Shown here: piece by piece, positions 10,711-19,700 of the stretch
Layout of the letters: each line of letters opens with the position of its first letter
How positions within the stretch are numbered: the stretch's first letter is position 1
Source of the DNA: Micrococcaceae bacterium RIT 802
Lineage (GTDB): Bacteria; Actinomycetota; Actinomycetes; Actinomycetales; Micrococcaceae
Reading direction: 5' to 3'
DNA: 64,000 nt
Assembly: GCA_016892645.1 (NCBI GenBank)
Contig: JAFEMX010000005.1
Location: 62,001-126,000, forward strand
Notes under the pieces: model-generated
Databases searched by the model: none
What the model was told of the DNA's origin: nothing
Seen by the model: only the letters and a program-made list of their open reading frames with translations
Made by a program: the position numbers and the translations under genes

Positions 10711-11340
10711 CTATTCGCCGCGGTCGATCCACTCCTGCAGGTGCGGGGCCTCGGCCCCGATGCTCGTGGAATCGCCGTGGCCGGTGTTCACCACGGTGTC
10801 CGGAGGCAACACCAGGAGGCGGTCACGGATGGACTCGACGATCGTCTCGAAGCTGGAGTAGCTGCGCCCGGTGGCGCCCGGCCCGCCCTTGAACAGGGTG
10901 TCGCCGGAGAACAGGGTGCCGTGCTTCTCGGCGTGGAAACACGTCGACCCCGGGGAGTGGCCAGGGGTGTGGATGGCCCGCAACGTCGTGCCGGCGATCT
11001 CGAAGGAGTCGCCGTCGTTGATCTCGGCATCCGGCGTCGTCCCCGGGAAGACGTCCTCCCAGAGCATCTGGTCCTCCGGGTTCAGGTAGATCGGCGCCCG
11101 GACGGCGTCGGCGAATTCACGAGCGTACCGGATGTGGTCATCGTGGCCGTGCGTGAGCAGGATGGCCTTGACCGAACGCCCGCCCACGGCCTCGACGATG
11201 GCCTGCGGCTTGTGGGCCGGGTCGATGACGACGACCTCGGTCTCATCACCGATGATCCACACGTTGTTGTCGACGTCCCAGGTCCCGCCGTCGAGGCTGA
11301 ACGTCCCCGAGGTGACCAGGTTCTGGATCTGCGCGGGCAT
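10711..11340 (-). CDS. MBL-fold metallohydrolase of the mycothiol formaldehyde pathway
   Basis: 209-aa metallo-beta-lactamase-fold protein with the metal motif LLTHGHDDHI, a distal IHTPGHSPGS, FSGDTLF and VNTGHGDST. Its start overlaps the stop of the mycothiol dehydrogenase (TGATG on the minus strand), so the two are co-translated. In other actinobacteria this hydrolase accompanies mscR and is thought to hydrolyse the S-formylmycothiol product; that role follows from context, not from the motif set. It ends near the terminator at 10642-10675. Confidence 0.85.
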   Translation of the reverse strand: MPAQIQNLVTSGTFSLDGGTWDVDNNVWIIGDETEVVVIDPAHKPQAIVEAVGGRSVKAILLTHGHDDHIRYAREFADAVRAPIYLNPEDQMLWEDVFPGTTPDAEINDGDSFEIAGTTLRAIHTPGHSPGSTCFHAEKHGTLFSGDTLFKGGPGATGRSYSSFETIVESIRDRLLVLPPDTVVNTGHGDSTSIGAEAPHLQEWIDRGE

Positions 11341-12425
11341 CAGAGTTCCACCACCGAACGCAGCACCGTGCCGTCGTGCATCTTGTCGAAGGCGGCTTCG
11401 ATGTCGCCCAGGCCGATGCGCTTGGTGACGAACGCATCCAGGTCCAGCCGTCCGAGCTTGTACTGCTCGACCAGCATCGGGAAGTCACGCGAGGGCAGGC
11501 AATCGCCGTACCAGGAGGACTTCAGCGACCCGCCGCGGCCGAACACATCCAGCAACGGCAGTTCCAGCTGCATCTCCGGCGTCGGAACGCCCACCAGCAC
11601 GACGCGACCGGCCAGGTCGCGGGCGTAGAAGGCCTGCTTGTAGGTTTCCGGCCGGCCCACCGCCTCGATGACCACGTCGGCGCCGAAGCCGCCGGTCAGT
11701 TCGCGGATGGCCTCCACCGGGTCCTGATCCTTCGAGTTCACCCCGTGCGTGGCGCCGAGCTTCTTGGCCAGTTCCACCTTCGCCGGGTCGATGTCCACGG
11801 CGATGATCGTGGTCGCCCCGGCCAGCTGGGCGCCGGCGATGGCTGCAATGCCCACCCCGCCGCAGCCGATCACGGCCACGGATTCCCCGCGCTTGACCTC
11901 CCCGGTGTTAATGGCGGCGCCGATGCCGGCCATGATGCCGCAGCCCAGCAGGCCAACGGCTGCCGCATCGACGTCCTCGTCGACATTCGTGCACTGGCCG
12001 GCGGCGACCAGCGTCTTCTCGGCGAACGCCCCGATGCCCAGGGCGGGGGAGAGCTCGGTGCCATCCTCGAGCGTCATCTTCTGGGTGGCGTTCGCGGTGT
12101 TGAAGCAGTACTGCGGCTGGCCCTTGGCGCAGGCACGGCATTCGCCGCAGACGGCCCGCCAGTTGAGCACCACTCGGTCCCCGACGGCGACGTTGGAGAC
12201 GCCTTCGCCGATCTGGCTGACGACGCCGGTGGCCTCGTGGCCGAGGAGGTAGGGGTAGTCATCGCCGATGCCGCCGAGCTTGTAATGCAGGTCGGTGTGG
12301 CAGACCCCGCAGGTCAGGATGTCCACTACGGCCTCTCCCGGGCCCGCATCGGGGATGACGATCGTCTCGATTTCGACCGGCGCGTCCTTGGCCTTGACGA
12401 CGACGGCCTTGACCTTATGTGGCAT
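11340..12425 (-). CDS. mscR: S-(hydroxymethyl)mycothiol dehydrogenase
   Basis: Zinc-dependent medium-chain alcohol dehydrogenase that oxidises the formaldehyde-mycothiol adduct with NAD+ (and may reduce S-nitrosomycothiol). Catalytic zinc site [14 protein letters not shown] and GHEATGVV; structural zinc cysteines [15 protein letters not shown]; Rossmann motif [20 protein letters not shown] near the end is typical of this subgroup. 361 aa. ATG 12425 starts MPHKVKA; upstream codons in the open frame are not family-like. Confidence 0.92.
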   Translation of the reverse strand: MPHKVKAVVVKAKDAPVEIETIVIPDAGPGEAVVDILTCGVCHTDLHYKLGGIGDDYPYLLGHEATGVVSQIGEGVSNVAVGDRVVLNWRAVCGECRACAKGQPQYCFNTANATQKMTLEDGTELSPALGIGAFAEKTLVAAGQCTNVDEDVDAAAVGLLGCGIMAGIGAAINTGEVKRGESVAVIGCGGVGIAAIAGAQLAGATTIIAVDIDPAKVELAKKLGATHGVNSKDQDPVEAIRELTGGFGADVVIEAVGRPETYKQAFYARDLAGRVVLVGVPTPEMQLELPLLDVFGRGGSLKSSWYGDCLPSRDFPMLVEQYKLGRLDLDAFVTKRIGLGDIEAAFDKMHDGTVLRSVVEL

Positions 12426-12473
12426 GTGGTTTCCATCCTCTCGGCCGCGGATCACGGCCCGTTTCGGTAAAGA

Positions 12474-12508
12474 AAAGGTGCCCGTGCGGCAGGGCCACGG
12501 ACACCTTT
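12474..12508 (-). terminator. Intrinsic terminator of the mycoredoxin gene
   Basis: 12496-12508 pairs with 12474-12486 (12 of 13 bases) around a short loop. Read on the minus strand the stem is followed by a T-rich run (TTTTCTTTACC), as expected for an intrinsic terminator downstream of the gene ending at 12527. Confidence 0.75.
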
Positions 12509-12526
12509 CATCCTGTCATAGAGCGG

Positions 12527-12796
12527 TCAGAGGCGCTCGCGCACCTGATCAATACGGGGGTTCGTTACGGCCGATCCATCCGCAAAGAGCAGCGTCGGCA
12601 CGGTCTGGTTGCCGCCGTTGACCGCTTCGACGATCTCTGCGGTGCCCTCCACGTCCTCGATATTGACCTCGCGGTAGGTGATGCCCTCGGCATCCATGGC
12701 CTTCTTCAGGTTCCGGCAATAGCCGCACCAGGAGGTGGTGAACATGGTGACGGTTCCGGCGTCCGGGACGTATTCAGCGGTCTTCACATCAGTCAT
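12527..12796 (-). CDS. Mycoredoxin (glutaredoxin-like, CGYC)
   Basis: 89-aa thioredoxin-fold reductase that resolves protein-mycothiol mixed disulfides. Active site TTSWCGYCRNLKKAM matches mycoredoxin-1; cis-Pro loop QTVPTLLF and a conserved NGGN precede it. ATG 12796 gives MTDVKTAEY, the normal length; the open frame continues upstream to 12856 but that part overlaps the divergent SRAP gene. Its position next to mscR fits a mycothiol theme. Confidence 0.88.
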   Translation of the reverse strand: MTDVKTAEYVPDAGTVTMFTTSWCGYCRNLKKAMDAEGITYREVNIEDVEGTAEIVEAVNGGNQTVPTLLFADGSAVTNPRIDQVRERL

Positions 12797-12831
12797 ATCC
12801 AGCACAACCAGCGTTGTGAGACCCTTATTCC

Positions 12832-13596
12832 ATGTGTGGCAGATATGTGATGGCACGGGCCATCGGTGACCTGGTGGCGGACGCGGAGGCGGAGGCCGAT
12901 GCCGCCCTGGAACTGCGCAGGTCCTGGAACGTCGCGCCGACCGCGGATGTCCCGGTGGTGCTGGAGCGTCTGGTCGATGACGAGGTGGTCCGCCAGATCC
13001 ACGTGGCCAAGTGGGGGCTGGTGCCGATCTGGGCCAAGGACCCGTCAGTCGGGGTGCGTGCCTTCAACGCCCGCAGCGAGACCGTCCTGGAAAAACCCAC
13101 CTTCCGCTCGGCCATCAAGGCCCGCCGCTGCGCCATACCGGCGGAGGGCTACTACGAATGGAAGAAGACCGGAACCGGCAAGGCCGGCACCAAGCGCCCC
13201 TACTTCGTGCACCCTGAAGACGACTCCCTGATCTACTTCGCCGGCATCTACGAGTGGTGGAAGGACGCTTCCAAGGCAGAGGACGACGGCGACCGCTGGC
13301 TGCTCAGCTGCAGCATCCTCACGATGGCCTCACCAGAGCCCACGGGCGAGTCCGAGGTACTCGACGGCTTGCACGACCTGCATGACCGGCTGCCCATCCC
13401 GCTGGACCGCGCCGCGTTGGCCGAGTGGCTGAACCCCGGCGACAAGGAGGCCGGGTCTCGCGTCGAACAACTCCGCGCCGAGGCCTATGCCGTCGCGGGC
13501 CAGTGGACCTTGCGCGAAGTGGCCCCGGCCGTGGGCAACGTCAGGAACGACGGCCCCGAGCTGACCGAGCCGTTGGCCGGGCTCCTCCCGGAGTAG
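12832..13596 (+). CDS. SRAP-domain DNA-protein crosslink protein (YedK/HMCES family)
   Basis: Protein that covalently shields abasic sites in single-stranded DNA through Cys2. Conserved: MCGRY with Cys2 exposed after Met removal, NVAPT, WGLVPIWA, FNARSET, RRCAIPAEGYYEW, and LHDRLP with the active-site His (present as DLHDRLPI). 254 aa, normal. It diverges from mycoredoxin over 35 bp and runs into the AraC gene 9 bp later. Confidence 0.9.
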   Translation: MCGRYVMARAIGDLVADAEAEADAALELRRSWNVAPTADVPVVLERLVDDEVVRQIHVAKWGLVPIWAKDPSVGVRAFNARSETVLEKPTFRSAIKARRCAIPAEGYYEWKKTGTGKAGTKRPYFVHPEDDSLIYFAGIYEWWKDASKAEDDGDRWLLSCSILTMASPEPTGESEVLDGLHDLHDRLPIPLDRAALAEWLNPGDKEAGSRVEQLRAEAYAVAGQWTLREVAPAVGNVRNDGPELTEPLAGLLPE

Positions 13597-13605
13597 CCGG
13601 CTGCC

Positions 13606-14046
13606 ATGGACGCCCACGAGCTCGAGGAATTCACCCACCTGCGGCGTGCCCGTGACCTGATCGACCGCGACTTCGCCAGCCCCCTGGATGTGCCGACCAT
13701 GGCGTCCCGGGCCCTGATGTCTCCGGCCCACTTCTCCCGGCGGTTCAAGGCCGCCTACGGTGAGACGCCCTATGCCTACCTCATGACCCGCCGCATCGAA
13801 CGGGCCATGGCGTTGCTGCGCGGTGGGGTGACCGTGACCGATGCCTGCATGGCGGTGGGGTGTACGTCGTTGGGATCGTTCAGCTCGAGCTTCACCCAGA
13901 TCGCCGGTGAGACCCCGACGCAGTACCGCACACGGGACCATGCTGCGATCGAGGCCATGCCCGGGTGCCTCGCCCGAATCAACGCCCGGCCGTCGTCGGT
14001 CAAACCGAGCAGGATCCGAGAAGTGCGCCCGAACGCCGAAGCCTAG
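13606..14046 (+). CDS. AraC-family transcriptional regulator (HTH only)
   Basis: 146 aa. Residues about 15-110 form the two-helix-turn-helix AraC domain: LDVPTMASRALMSPAHFSRRFKAAYGETPYAYL and VTVTDACMAVGCTSLGSFSSSF. There is no sensor domain. The following VOC protein is its regular partner in many actinobacteria, so it probably controls that gene or itself. The TAG stop is also the first half of the VOC -10 box. Confidence 0.85.
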   Translation: MDAHELEEFTHLRRARDLIDRDFASPLDVPTMASRALMSPAHFSRRFKAAYGETPYAYLMTRRIERAMALLRGGVTVTDACMAVGCTSLGSFSSSFTQIAGETPTQYRTRDHAAIEAMPGCLARINARPSSVKPSRIREVRPNAEA

Positions 14047-14049
14047 TCT
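14044..14049 (+). promoter_or_regulatory. Leaderless-type -10 box inside the AraC stop codon
   Basis: TAGTCT: the TAG is the AraC stop codon; the box ends 7 bases before ATG 14057. Confidence 0.45.
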
Positions 14050-14056
14050 TGGTGGC

Positions 14057-14461
14057 ATGAACATTTCACTCCAGTACTGCCACGTCACCGTCCACGACGT
14101 GGACGAAGCCATCCCGTTCTACCGCGACGCCCTCGGCCTCGCGGTGCGCAACGACGTCGCCGGCGGCGGCCACCGGTGGGTCACCCTTGGATCCGACTCA
14201 CAGCCCGGCGCCGAAATCGTCCTGTCCGACCCGCATGCCGGGCGCTCGGAGCAGGACGGCAACGCCATGCAGGAACTGCTCGCCAAGGGTGTGCTCCCCA
14301 TGACCATCTTCACCACCGACGACGTCGATGCCCTCTTCGAGCGCGTCCGGGCCACCGGCGCCGAGGTGCTCCAGGAGCCGATCGACCAGCCGTGGGGTCC
14401 CCGTGACTGCGCCTTCCGCGACCCGTCCGGGAACATGGTGCGCATCAACCAGGCCGCCTGA
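14057..14461 (+). CDS. VOC/glyoxalase-superfamily protein
   Basis: 134 aa with one vicinal-oxygen-chelate domain: LQYCHVTVHDVDEAIPFYRDALGL, then MTIFTTDDVDALFERVRATGAEV and RDCAFRDPSGNMVRI. The metal-binding His (H9) and Glu positions are not all conserved, so it may be a binding or resistance protein rather than a lyase. Paired with AraC. Confidence 0.85.
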   Translation: MNISLQYCHVTVHDVDEAIPFYRDALGLAVRNDVAGGGHRWVTLGSDSQPGAEIVLSDPHAGRSEQDGNAMQELLAKGVLPMTIFTTDDVDALFERVRATGAEVLQEPIDQPWGPRDCAFRDPSGNMVRINQAA

Positions 14462-14481
14462 CCGTCAGCTGGCATGTCTGT

Positions 14482-14517
14482 CCGTGGTGGGTCGTCGAAA
14501 CGGGCGATCCACCACGG
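14482..14517. terminator. Bidirectional terminator between convergent genes
   Basis: CCGTGGTGG at 14482-14490 pairs with 14509-14517, extended by four more pairs (one G-T) inward to a 10-base loop. It separates the VOC gene from the PQQ-like lipoprotein gene. Confidence 0.65.
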
Positions 14518-14522
14518 CGCGA

Positions 14523-16067
14523 TCAGGACTTCCTACCCGACGGGAGCTTGAAGCCCAGGAGCCTTCCCTCCTCGGCGACCACGGTGACGCCCTGCTCCGC
14601 ATTGTCGACGTCCTTGACGGCTCCGACGGTGTAGCCCTTGGCCTTCTTGCCGGTGGCCTTGCAGGAGGCATACAAGTCTCCGCCCGCTCCGTGGTCTGGC
14701 GATTCCTCGTCGGGTTCAATGGGCAGGTTGTAGTAGACATCCACGGTGCAGAAGAATGTCTCACCTGCGGCTGCCCGCCGGTTATTGCCGCTCGTGGCGT
14801 CTACGATCAGGTTTCCGCTGGCCTTTCCTGTCAGGACATAGTCCCCTCGTCCAGCCGTGATCCTAATGAGCTCGTCGTTCTGGGTGATCTTCACGGGCTT
14901 GGTCTTCCAGGCGGTCTTTCCGGTAAGTGGATCGAATCCGACCAGGCGGGCTTTAGCTTTGCGGTACTTGCCGTTGCCCGGTACCTGCAGGCTACCCGAG
15001 AGAAACTCGCAACGGATCGGGAATGCTTTGCCGTCGTATAGGCGGGTGTTTGATTTGCCGAGGCCAAAGCTGCACCAGGGGTCTGAGCCTCTTGATGTCC
15101 ACAGGATCTTGCCCGTTCCCGCATCGATCCCGGCCAACACATCCGCGGTTTGATCGATCGTGTAGGAATCGAGCTTATAGAACTCGCTATCGCTCAAATC
15201 GGAACGTGGCCGGATGCCGACAGCACCAATAAAGAGGTCCTTCTTCTTGGCATATTCGAACCACCACCCCCAGTTGGTAGTGGCTCCGCCACCGAAAATG
15301 GTCTTCATATCCTTCTTCCAGAGGACCTTGCCCTTGGTGGTGCGCGCGAGTTGTTCCGAATCGTCCCCGAGAGCTATGAGGCCAGCCGTGCCGACTGGCC
15401 GGCCCTCATCGCCCAGGGGGCCGGCATCTTTGCCGTACTCGGCCCTGCCCGTCGTCAAATCGACGCGGACCAATTCTCTGGTGCCGTTGGAAAGACGCCA
15501 CCGTCGGTAGCACAGGTCAGTTCCGTCGTCGCATTTTTCGGGACGGGAAGTGGCCAGTTCCGAAGACTTGCCCCGATAGACCTCCTTGCCGGTCTTCAGA
15601 TCGACGGCAACTGGAATCGTCCAGTTATAGGTCCCGTAGTCCTCGTCGGGGATCTGGCCGCGCTGGAGGAAAATGACGCGGACACGGCCTTGGGTGTCTT
15701 TGGTGACGGCGGGGGCATTGACGACACCGGAAGCGACATCTCCCGGATGGTAGTCCTTGCGCCAGAGCTCCTTGCCGTTCTTGACGTTCAGAGCCACCAA
15801 TTCCATGAGCTGGCCCTCGCCGGTGATGACGAGGGCGACGCCGTCTTGCAGTACTGGTTGTCCGATGGGCTCAAGCTTCTTGGTCCAGACCCGCTTGATC
15901 TTCTCGGTGCTGCGCGGGGCGATTGATTCAGCTGCGGTGGACTTCGCGTTGTGAGTATTCGAGGATGCTGATGCCTCTGGTGATTCCGGTGACGCAGTGC
16001 AGGCCGTGGTGAGGACCAGCGGAAGCAGCGCGAGTGAGACGAGACTGGTGGCTATGCGTTTTCCCAT
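14523..16067 (-). CDS. PQQ-like beta-propeller lipoprotein
   Basis: 514-aa predicted lipoprotein: signal sequence RIATSLVSLALLPLVLTTAC with lipobox LTTAC (Cys23), a low-complexity Ser/Ala/Pro linker, then beta-propeller blades marked by repeated strand motifs such as ALNVKNGKELWRKDY, AVDLKTGKEVYRGK, GIDAGTGKILWTSRG and GFDPLTGKTAWKTK. Likely a surface-exposed binding or scaffold protein; no catalytic site is seen. It is less GC-rich than its neighbours, which hints at transfer or fast evolution. The -10 box is 6 bases from ATG 16067. Confidence 0.82.
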   Translation of the reverse strand: MGKRIATSLVSLALLPLVLTTACTASPESPEASASSNTHNAKSTAAESIAPRSTEKIKRVWTKKLEPIGQPVLQDGVALVITGEGQLMELVALNVKNGKELWRKDYHPGDVASGVVNAPAVTKDTQGRVRVIFLQRGQIPDEDYGTYNWTIPVAVDLKTGKEVYRGKSSELATSRPEKCDDGTDLCYRRWRLSNGTRELVRVDLTTGRAEYGKDAGPLGDEGRPVGTAGLIALGDDSEQLARTTKGKVLWKKDMKTIFGGGATTNWGWWFEYAKKKDLFIGAVGIRPRSDLSDSEFYKLDSYTIDQTADVLAGIDAGTGKILWTSRGSDPWCSFGLGKSNTRLYDGKAFPIRCEFLSGSLQVPGNGKYRKAKARLVGFDPLTGKTAWKTKPVKITQNDELIRITAGRGDYVLTGKASGNLIVDATSGNNRRAAAGETFFCTVDVYYNLPIEPDEESPDHGAGGDLYASCKATGKKAKGYTVGAVKDVDNAEQGVTVVAEEGRLLGFKLPSGRKS

Positions 16068-16073
16068 GTCTCG

Positions 16074-16079
16074 ACGCTA
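16074..16079 (-). promoter_or_regulatory. Leaderless-type -10 box for the PQQ-like gene
   Basis: TAGCGT on the minus strand, 6 bases before ATG 16067. Confidence 0.45.
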
Positions 16080-16269
16080 ACGAGGCACCGATGGCCAGAA
16101 CAGGGATCCGCTGGAATGTGGATAAGTTCCGTTCGGTGAAGTGAAGACGCGGTGTCCTGCCCTCGCAGCCAAGATGGGTGGCCGACGTCATGCGCATGCA
16201 TCGTGCCCGGTCAGCCCACTGTTTCGGTGGTTCGGCCCCAAAGTGTCGTACAGACTTCCTACTCTGATC

Positions 16270-16297
16270 TTGCTTAGAACATAGATTCGAATAGAAT
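16270..16297 (+). promoter_or_regulatory. SOS promoter with LexA box for DUF6504-dnaE2
   Basis: TTGCTT (16270-16275) and TAGAAT (16292-16297) are separated by 16 bases. The overlapping TAGAACATAGATTCGA (16275-16290) fits the actinobacterial LexA consensus TCGAAC-N4-GTTCGA with one mismatch per half. Repressor bound here would cover the core promoter. It lies about 100 bases before DUF6504. The wider gap 16068-16392 (325 bases) holds no other gene I can support. Confidence 0.75.
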
Positions 16298-16392
16298 GGA
16301 GTGGTCGTCATGCCCCTGCGGATCCGCGGCCCCGTCCGTCACATAGTGCCCCGTGACCCACGTTGTTTTCCGGGGCGGTTTGGAGGTAACAG

Positions 16393-16704
16393 ATGGGGCT
16401 TTTCACCCAGTCAGTCGACGTGGAATGCAGCACCGCAGGCCTGCCGCTGCGCCTGCGCTGGCAGGGACGGGAGTACCGTGTTGCAGCGGACCCCGTCCGC
16501 TGGTTCGAGCGCCGTCGTTGGTGGGCCGAGGAGGTCCGCGCCGAACGCGGTCGCGGTCCGGGACTCGTGGACCACGAGATCTGGCGTCTCCAGGTCAGGC
16601 TGGCCGGCCGTGGCCCGCTGCTCACCTTCGAGGTATCCCGGGACGTGGAAACCGGTCGTTGGCGGCTCATCCGCATCCATGACGCCCTGTTGGAGAGCGC
16701 GTGA
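16393..16704 (+). CDS. DUF6504 family protein of the dnaE2 locus
   Basis: 103-aa protein: GLPLRLRWQGREYRVAADPVRWFERRRWWAEE and the C-terminal strand RLIRIHDALLE. This family accompanies dnaE2/imuB in actinobacteria; function unknown. GGAGG (16382-16386) sits 6 bases before ATG 16393. It overlaps dnaE2 as GTGA and shares the LexA-box promoter, so it should be SOS-induced. Confidence 0.8.
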   Translation: MGLFTQSVDVECSTAGLPLRLRWQGREYRVAADPVRWFERRRWWAEEVRAERGRGPGLVDHEIWRLQVRLAGRGPLLTFEVSRDVETGRWRLIRIHDALLESA

Positions 16705-19700
16705 GCTTCATCCACCTGAACGTGGCTTCCGCGTTCAGCGCACATTACGGGGCATCCTGGCCACAGGACCTGGCCCACCGGGCCGCCGCCGAAGGGGCCG
16801 ACGCCCTGGCTGCCACCGAACGCGATGGCCTGTACGGTGCCGTCAAACACCTCAAGGCCTGCCGGGAGACGGGGCTGGACCCCATCCTCGGGGTGAACCT
16901 GGCCGTCCTGGGCCCGGCAGCCAACACCGCGCGGCACCCTGTGCACGCACCACGTGGCCGTCCGCGGCTCCAGGTGCAGGGGCGGGTCATCGTGCTGGCC
17001 CGGGGGAATTGCTCCGGTGCCGGGTACCGCGCCCTGTGCCGGTTGGTTTCGCTGGCCCACGAGGGGACGTCGGCACACCGCGGTGCCGCCGGTGGCAAAC
17101 CGGTCGGGGTGACCCACGCCGACCTGGCGACCTGCGCCGTCGATCCGGAGGAGGGGACGGTGCTCACCGTGTTGCTGGGGCCGGATTCCGACGTCGGGCA
17201 GGCCGCCCTGGGACGAGACCCGTCCCGGGCGCGCTCCGCTCTGGGCCGGTGGCTGGCCCGGTTGGGCCGTGCCGCGGTGCGCGTGGAACTGGTCACCCAC
17301 CTGAACACGCCGGGAGAGCGGCTCAGCAGTGCCCACGCGATCCGGATGCTCCGGGCCGCCCAGGCCCTGGATGTGCCTGCGGTCCTCACCAATGCCGTGC
17401 GCTATGCCGATCCCGATGGGGCTGCCACCGCAGACGTGCTCGACTCCGCCCGTGCCCTGAGCTCGCTGGAGACCCTGACCGACCTGCAACCGAACGGACA
17501 GGGATGGCTCAAGAGCCCAGGCCGCATGCAGGCCCTGGCCCGGGAGATCGCCCGGGAAGCGGGGGAGGGGGCGTTGGCTGCCGAACTGCTGCGTGCCACC
17601 GGCGCGTTGGCCGATTGGGCGCGGATGGACCCCGTCTCCGACGCCGGCTGGGGGATCCCCGTCGTACCCGAGGCCAGCGTCATCGGCATCACGGGACGCC
17701 CCGATGCAGAACTCGCGGCACGTTGCGAAGCGGGCATCACCCGGCTGCTGCCCCGCGATGCCGGGTCCCGGGCGTTGCGGGATCGGTTGGCCCTGGAACT
17801 GGGAACCATCACCGACTTGGGGTTCAGCACCTACTTCCTCACCGTCGCAGAAGTCAGCGCGATGATCGCCGACATGGGGGTGCGCAACGCCGCCCGGGGG
17901 TCGGGAGCCTCGTCCCTGGTGAACTTCCTGCTGGGCATCAGCCAGGTGAACCCGCTGGCACACGACCTGCTCTTCGAACGGTTCCTCTCCCGGGACCGGA
18001 CCACCCTGCCCGATATCGACATCGACGTCGAATCCGCCGAACGGCATCGGGTCTACGAGCACATCTTCGAACGTTTCGGCTCCCAACGGGTCACCTTGAT
18101 GAGCATGCAGAACGGCTACCGCGCCCGCGGTGCCGTCCGTGATGCCGGGCAGGCGCTCGGCATGGAGGACGGAGACTTGGATGTGATCGCCAAGCAGCTG
18201 TGGCGCTTCTCGGCCAGCAACTTCCGCGAGGCGCTGGAGGAGAAACCCGAACTGCGGCCCTTCGCCGAGAGGATGGGTGCGGAACGGCAGCTGGACCTGC
18301 TGGTGGACCTGACCGAACGGCTGGATCGGCTGCCCCGGCACATCTCCATGCATCCGTGCGGTGTCATCCTCGGCGACAACACCTTGTTGGACCGCACCCC
18401 GGTCCAACCCAGCGGGCTCGGCCTGCCGATGAGCCAGTTCGACAAGCACGACATGGATCCCATGGGGATGCTCAAGCTCGATGTCCTGGGGGTGCGCATG
18501 CAATCGGCGATGGCCTACGCAGTCTCCGAAGTCGTCAGGATCCACGGGGACGGCGAAGCCGTCGCCACCGCAGGGGCCCACCCGCGTGGCCCCGGCGGCG
18601 CGCTGCCGGAGTTCCTCGACGCGGACGGAGCGATCGCCCTGGAGCGCGTGCCGCTGGATGACGAACCGACGTACGAGCTCATCCGCACCACCGACACGCT
18701 GGGGTGCTTCCAGATCGAGTCCCCGGGCCAACGCGAACTGATCGGCAAGCTCGCCCCGCGCGAGTTCAACGACCTGATCATCGACATCTCGCTCTTCCGA
18801 CCCGGCCCGATGCAATCGAACATGGTCAAGCCCTACCTGGAGAACCGGCACGGTTTCGCCCCGGAGAACTACCCGCACTCCGACCTGAAACCCGCATTGG
18901 CGGAAACCCACGGGGTCACGGTCTTCCACGAACAGGTGCTGCGCATCTTCGACGTCATGACCGGCTGCGGCCTGGCCAAGGCCGATGTCTACCGCCGGTT
19001 GCTCGGCAACGAACAGGCAGAGCCACGGGTCGAGGAGCTCTACCGCGCCCGGGCCATGGAACGGGGTTACCCACTGGGAGTGATCGACGAGGTCTGGAAA
19101 ACCCTGAAGGCCTTCGGCTCCTTCGGTTTCTGCAAGGCCCACGGCGCCGCCTTCGCGGTACCCACCTACCAGTCGGCGTGGCTGAAGGCCCACCATCCGG
19201 AGGCCTTCCTCGCCGGCATCTGGGAGCACGATCCCGGCATGTACCCCAAGCGGCTCCTGGTCGCCGAGGCCCGCCGGATGGGCATCCCGATCCTGCCGCT
19301 GGACATCAACCGCTCCGATGCCTCCTACCGGGTAGAACGGGCCCAGGGCCTGCTCCCACCGGCCACCGTCCCTCCGGTCTACCGCGCCCCGGGGACGAGC
19401 CGGGCCGGGCGGCTGGGCATCCGCTTGAGCCTGAGCGGCATCCATGGCGTCTCGGGTACCGAGGTCAAGCGGGTCGTCGCCGGCCAGCCCTACGATTCCC
19501 TGGACGATGTGCGTGACCGCTCGGGGCTGAGCCGCTCCTCGTTGCGCACGTTCGCCGCCCTGGGGGCGTTCGATTCCCTCCAACAGGCGGCCGGACGGGG
19601 CAACCGGGCCGATCTGATGGTCCACCTCGCGGGGCGTCCGACCAAGACGCTGGCGCAACGCCACCGCCCGATCACCGGGCAGCTCCCGTTGCCTCTGGGG

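Noticed and set aside
15150-15926. 258-codon plus-strand frame opposite the PQQ-like gene
   Set aside because: The minus-strand product has a lipobox and propeller repeats; the plus frame has no recognisable fold.
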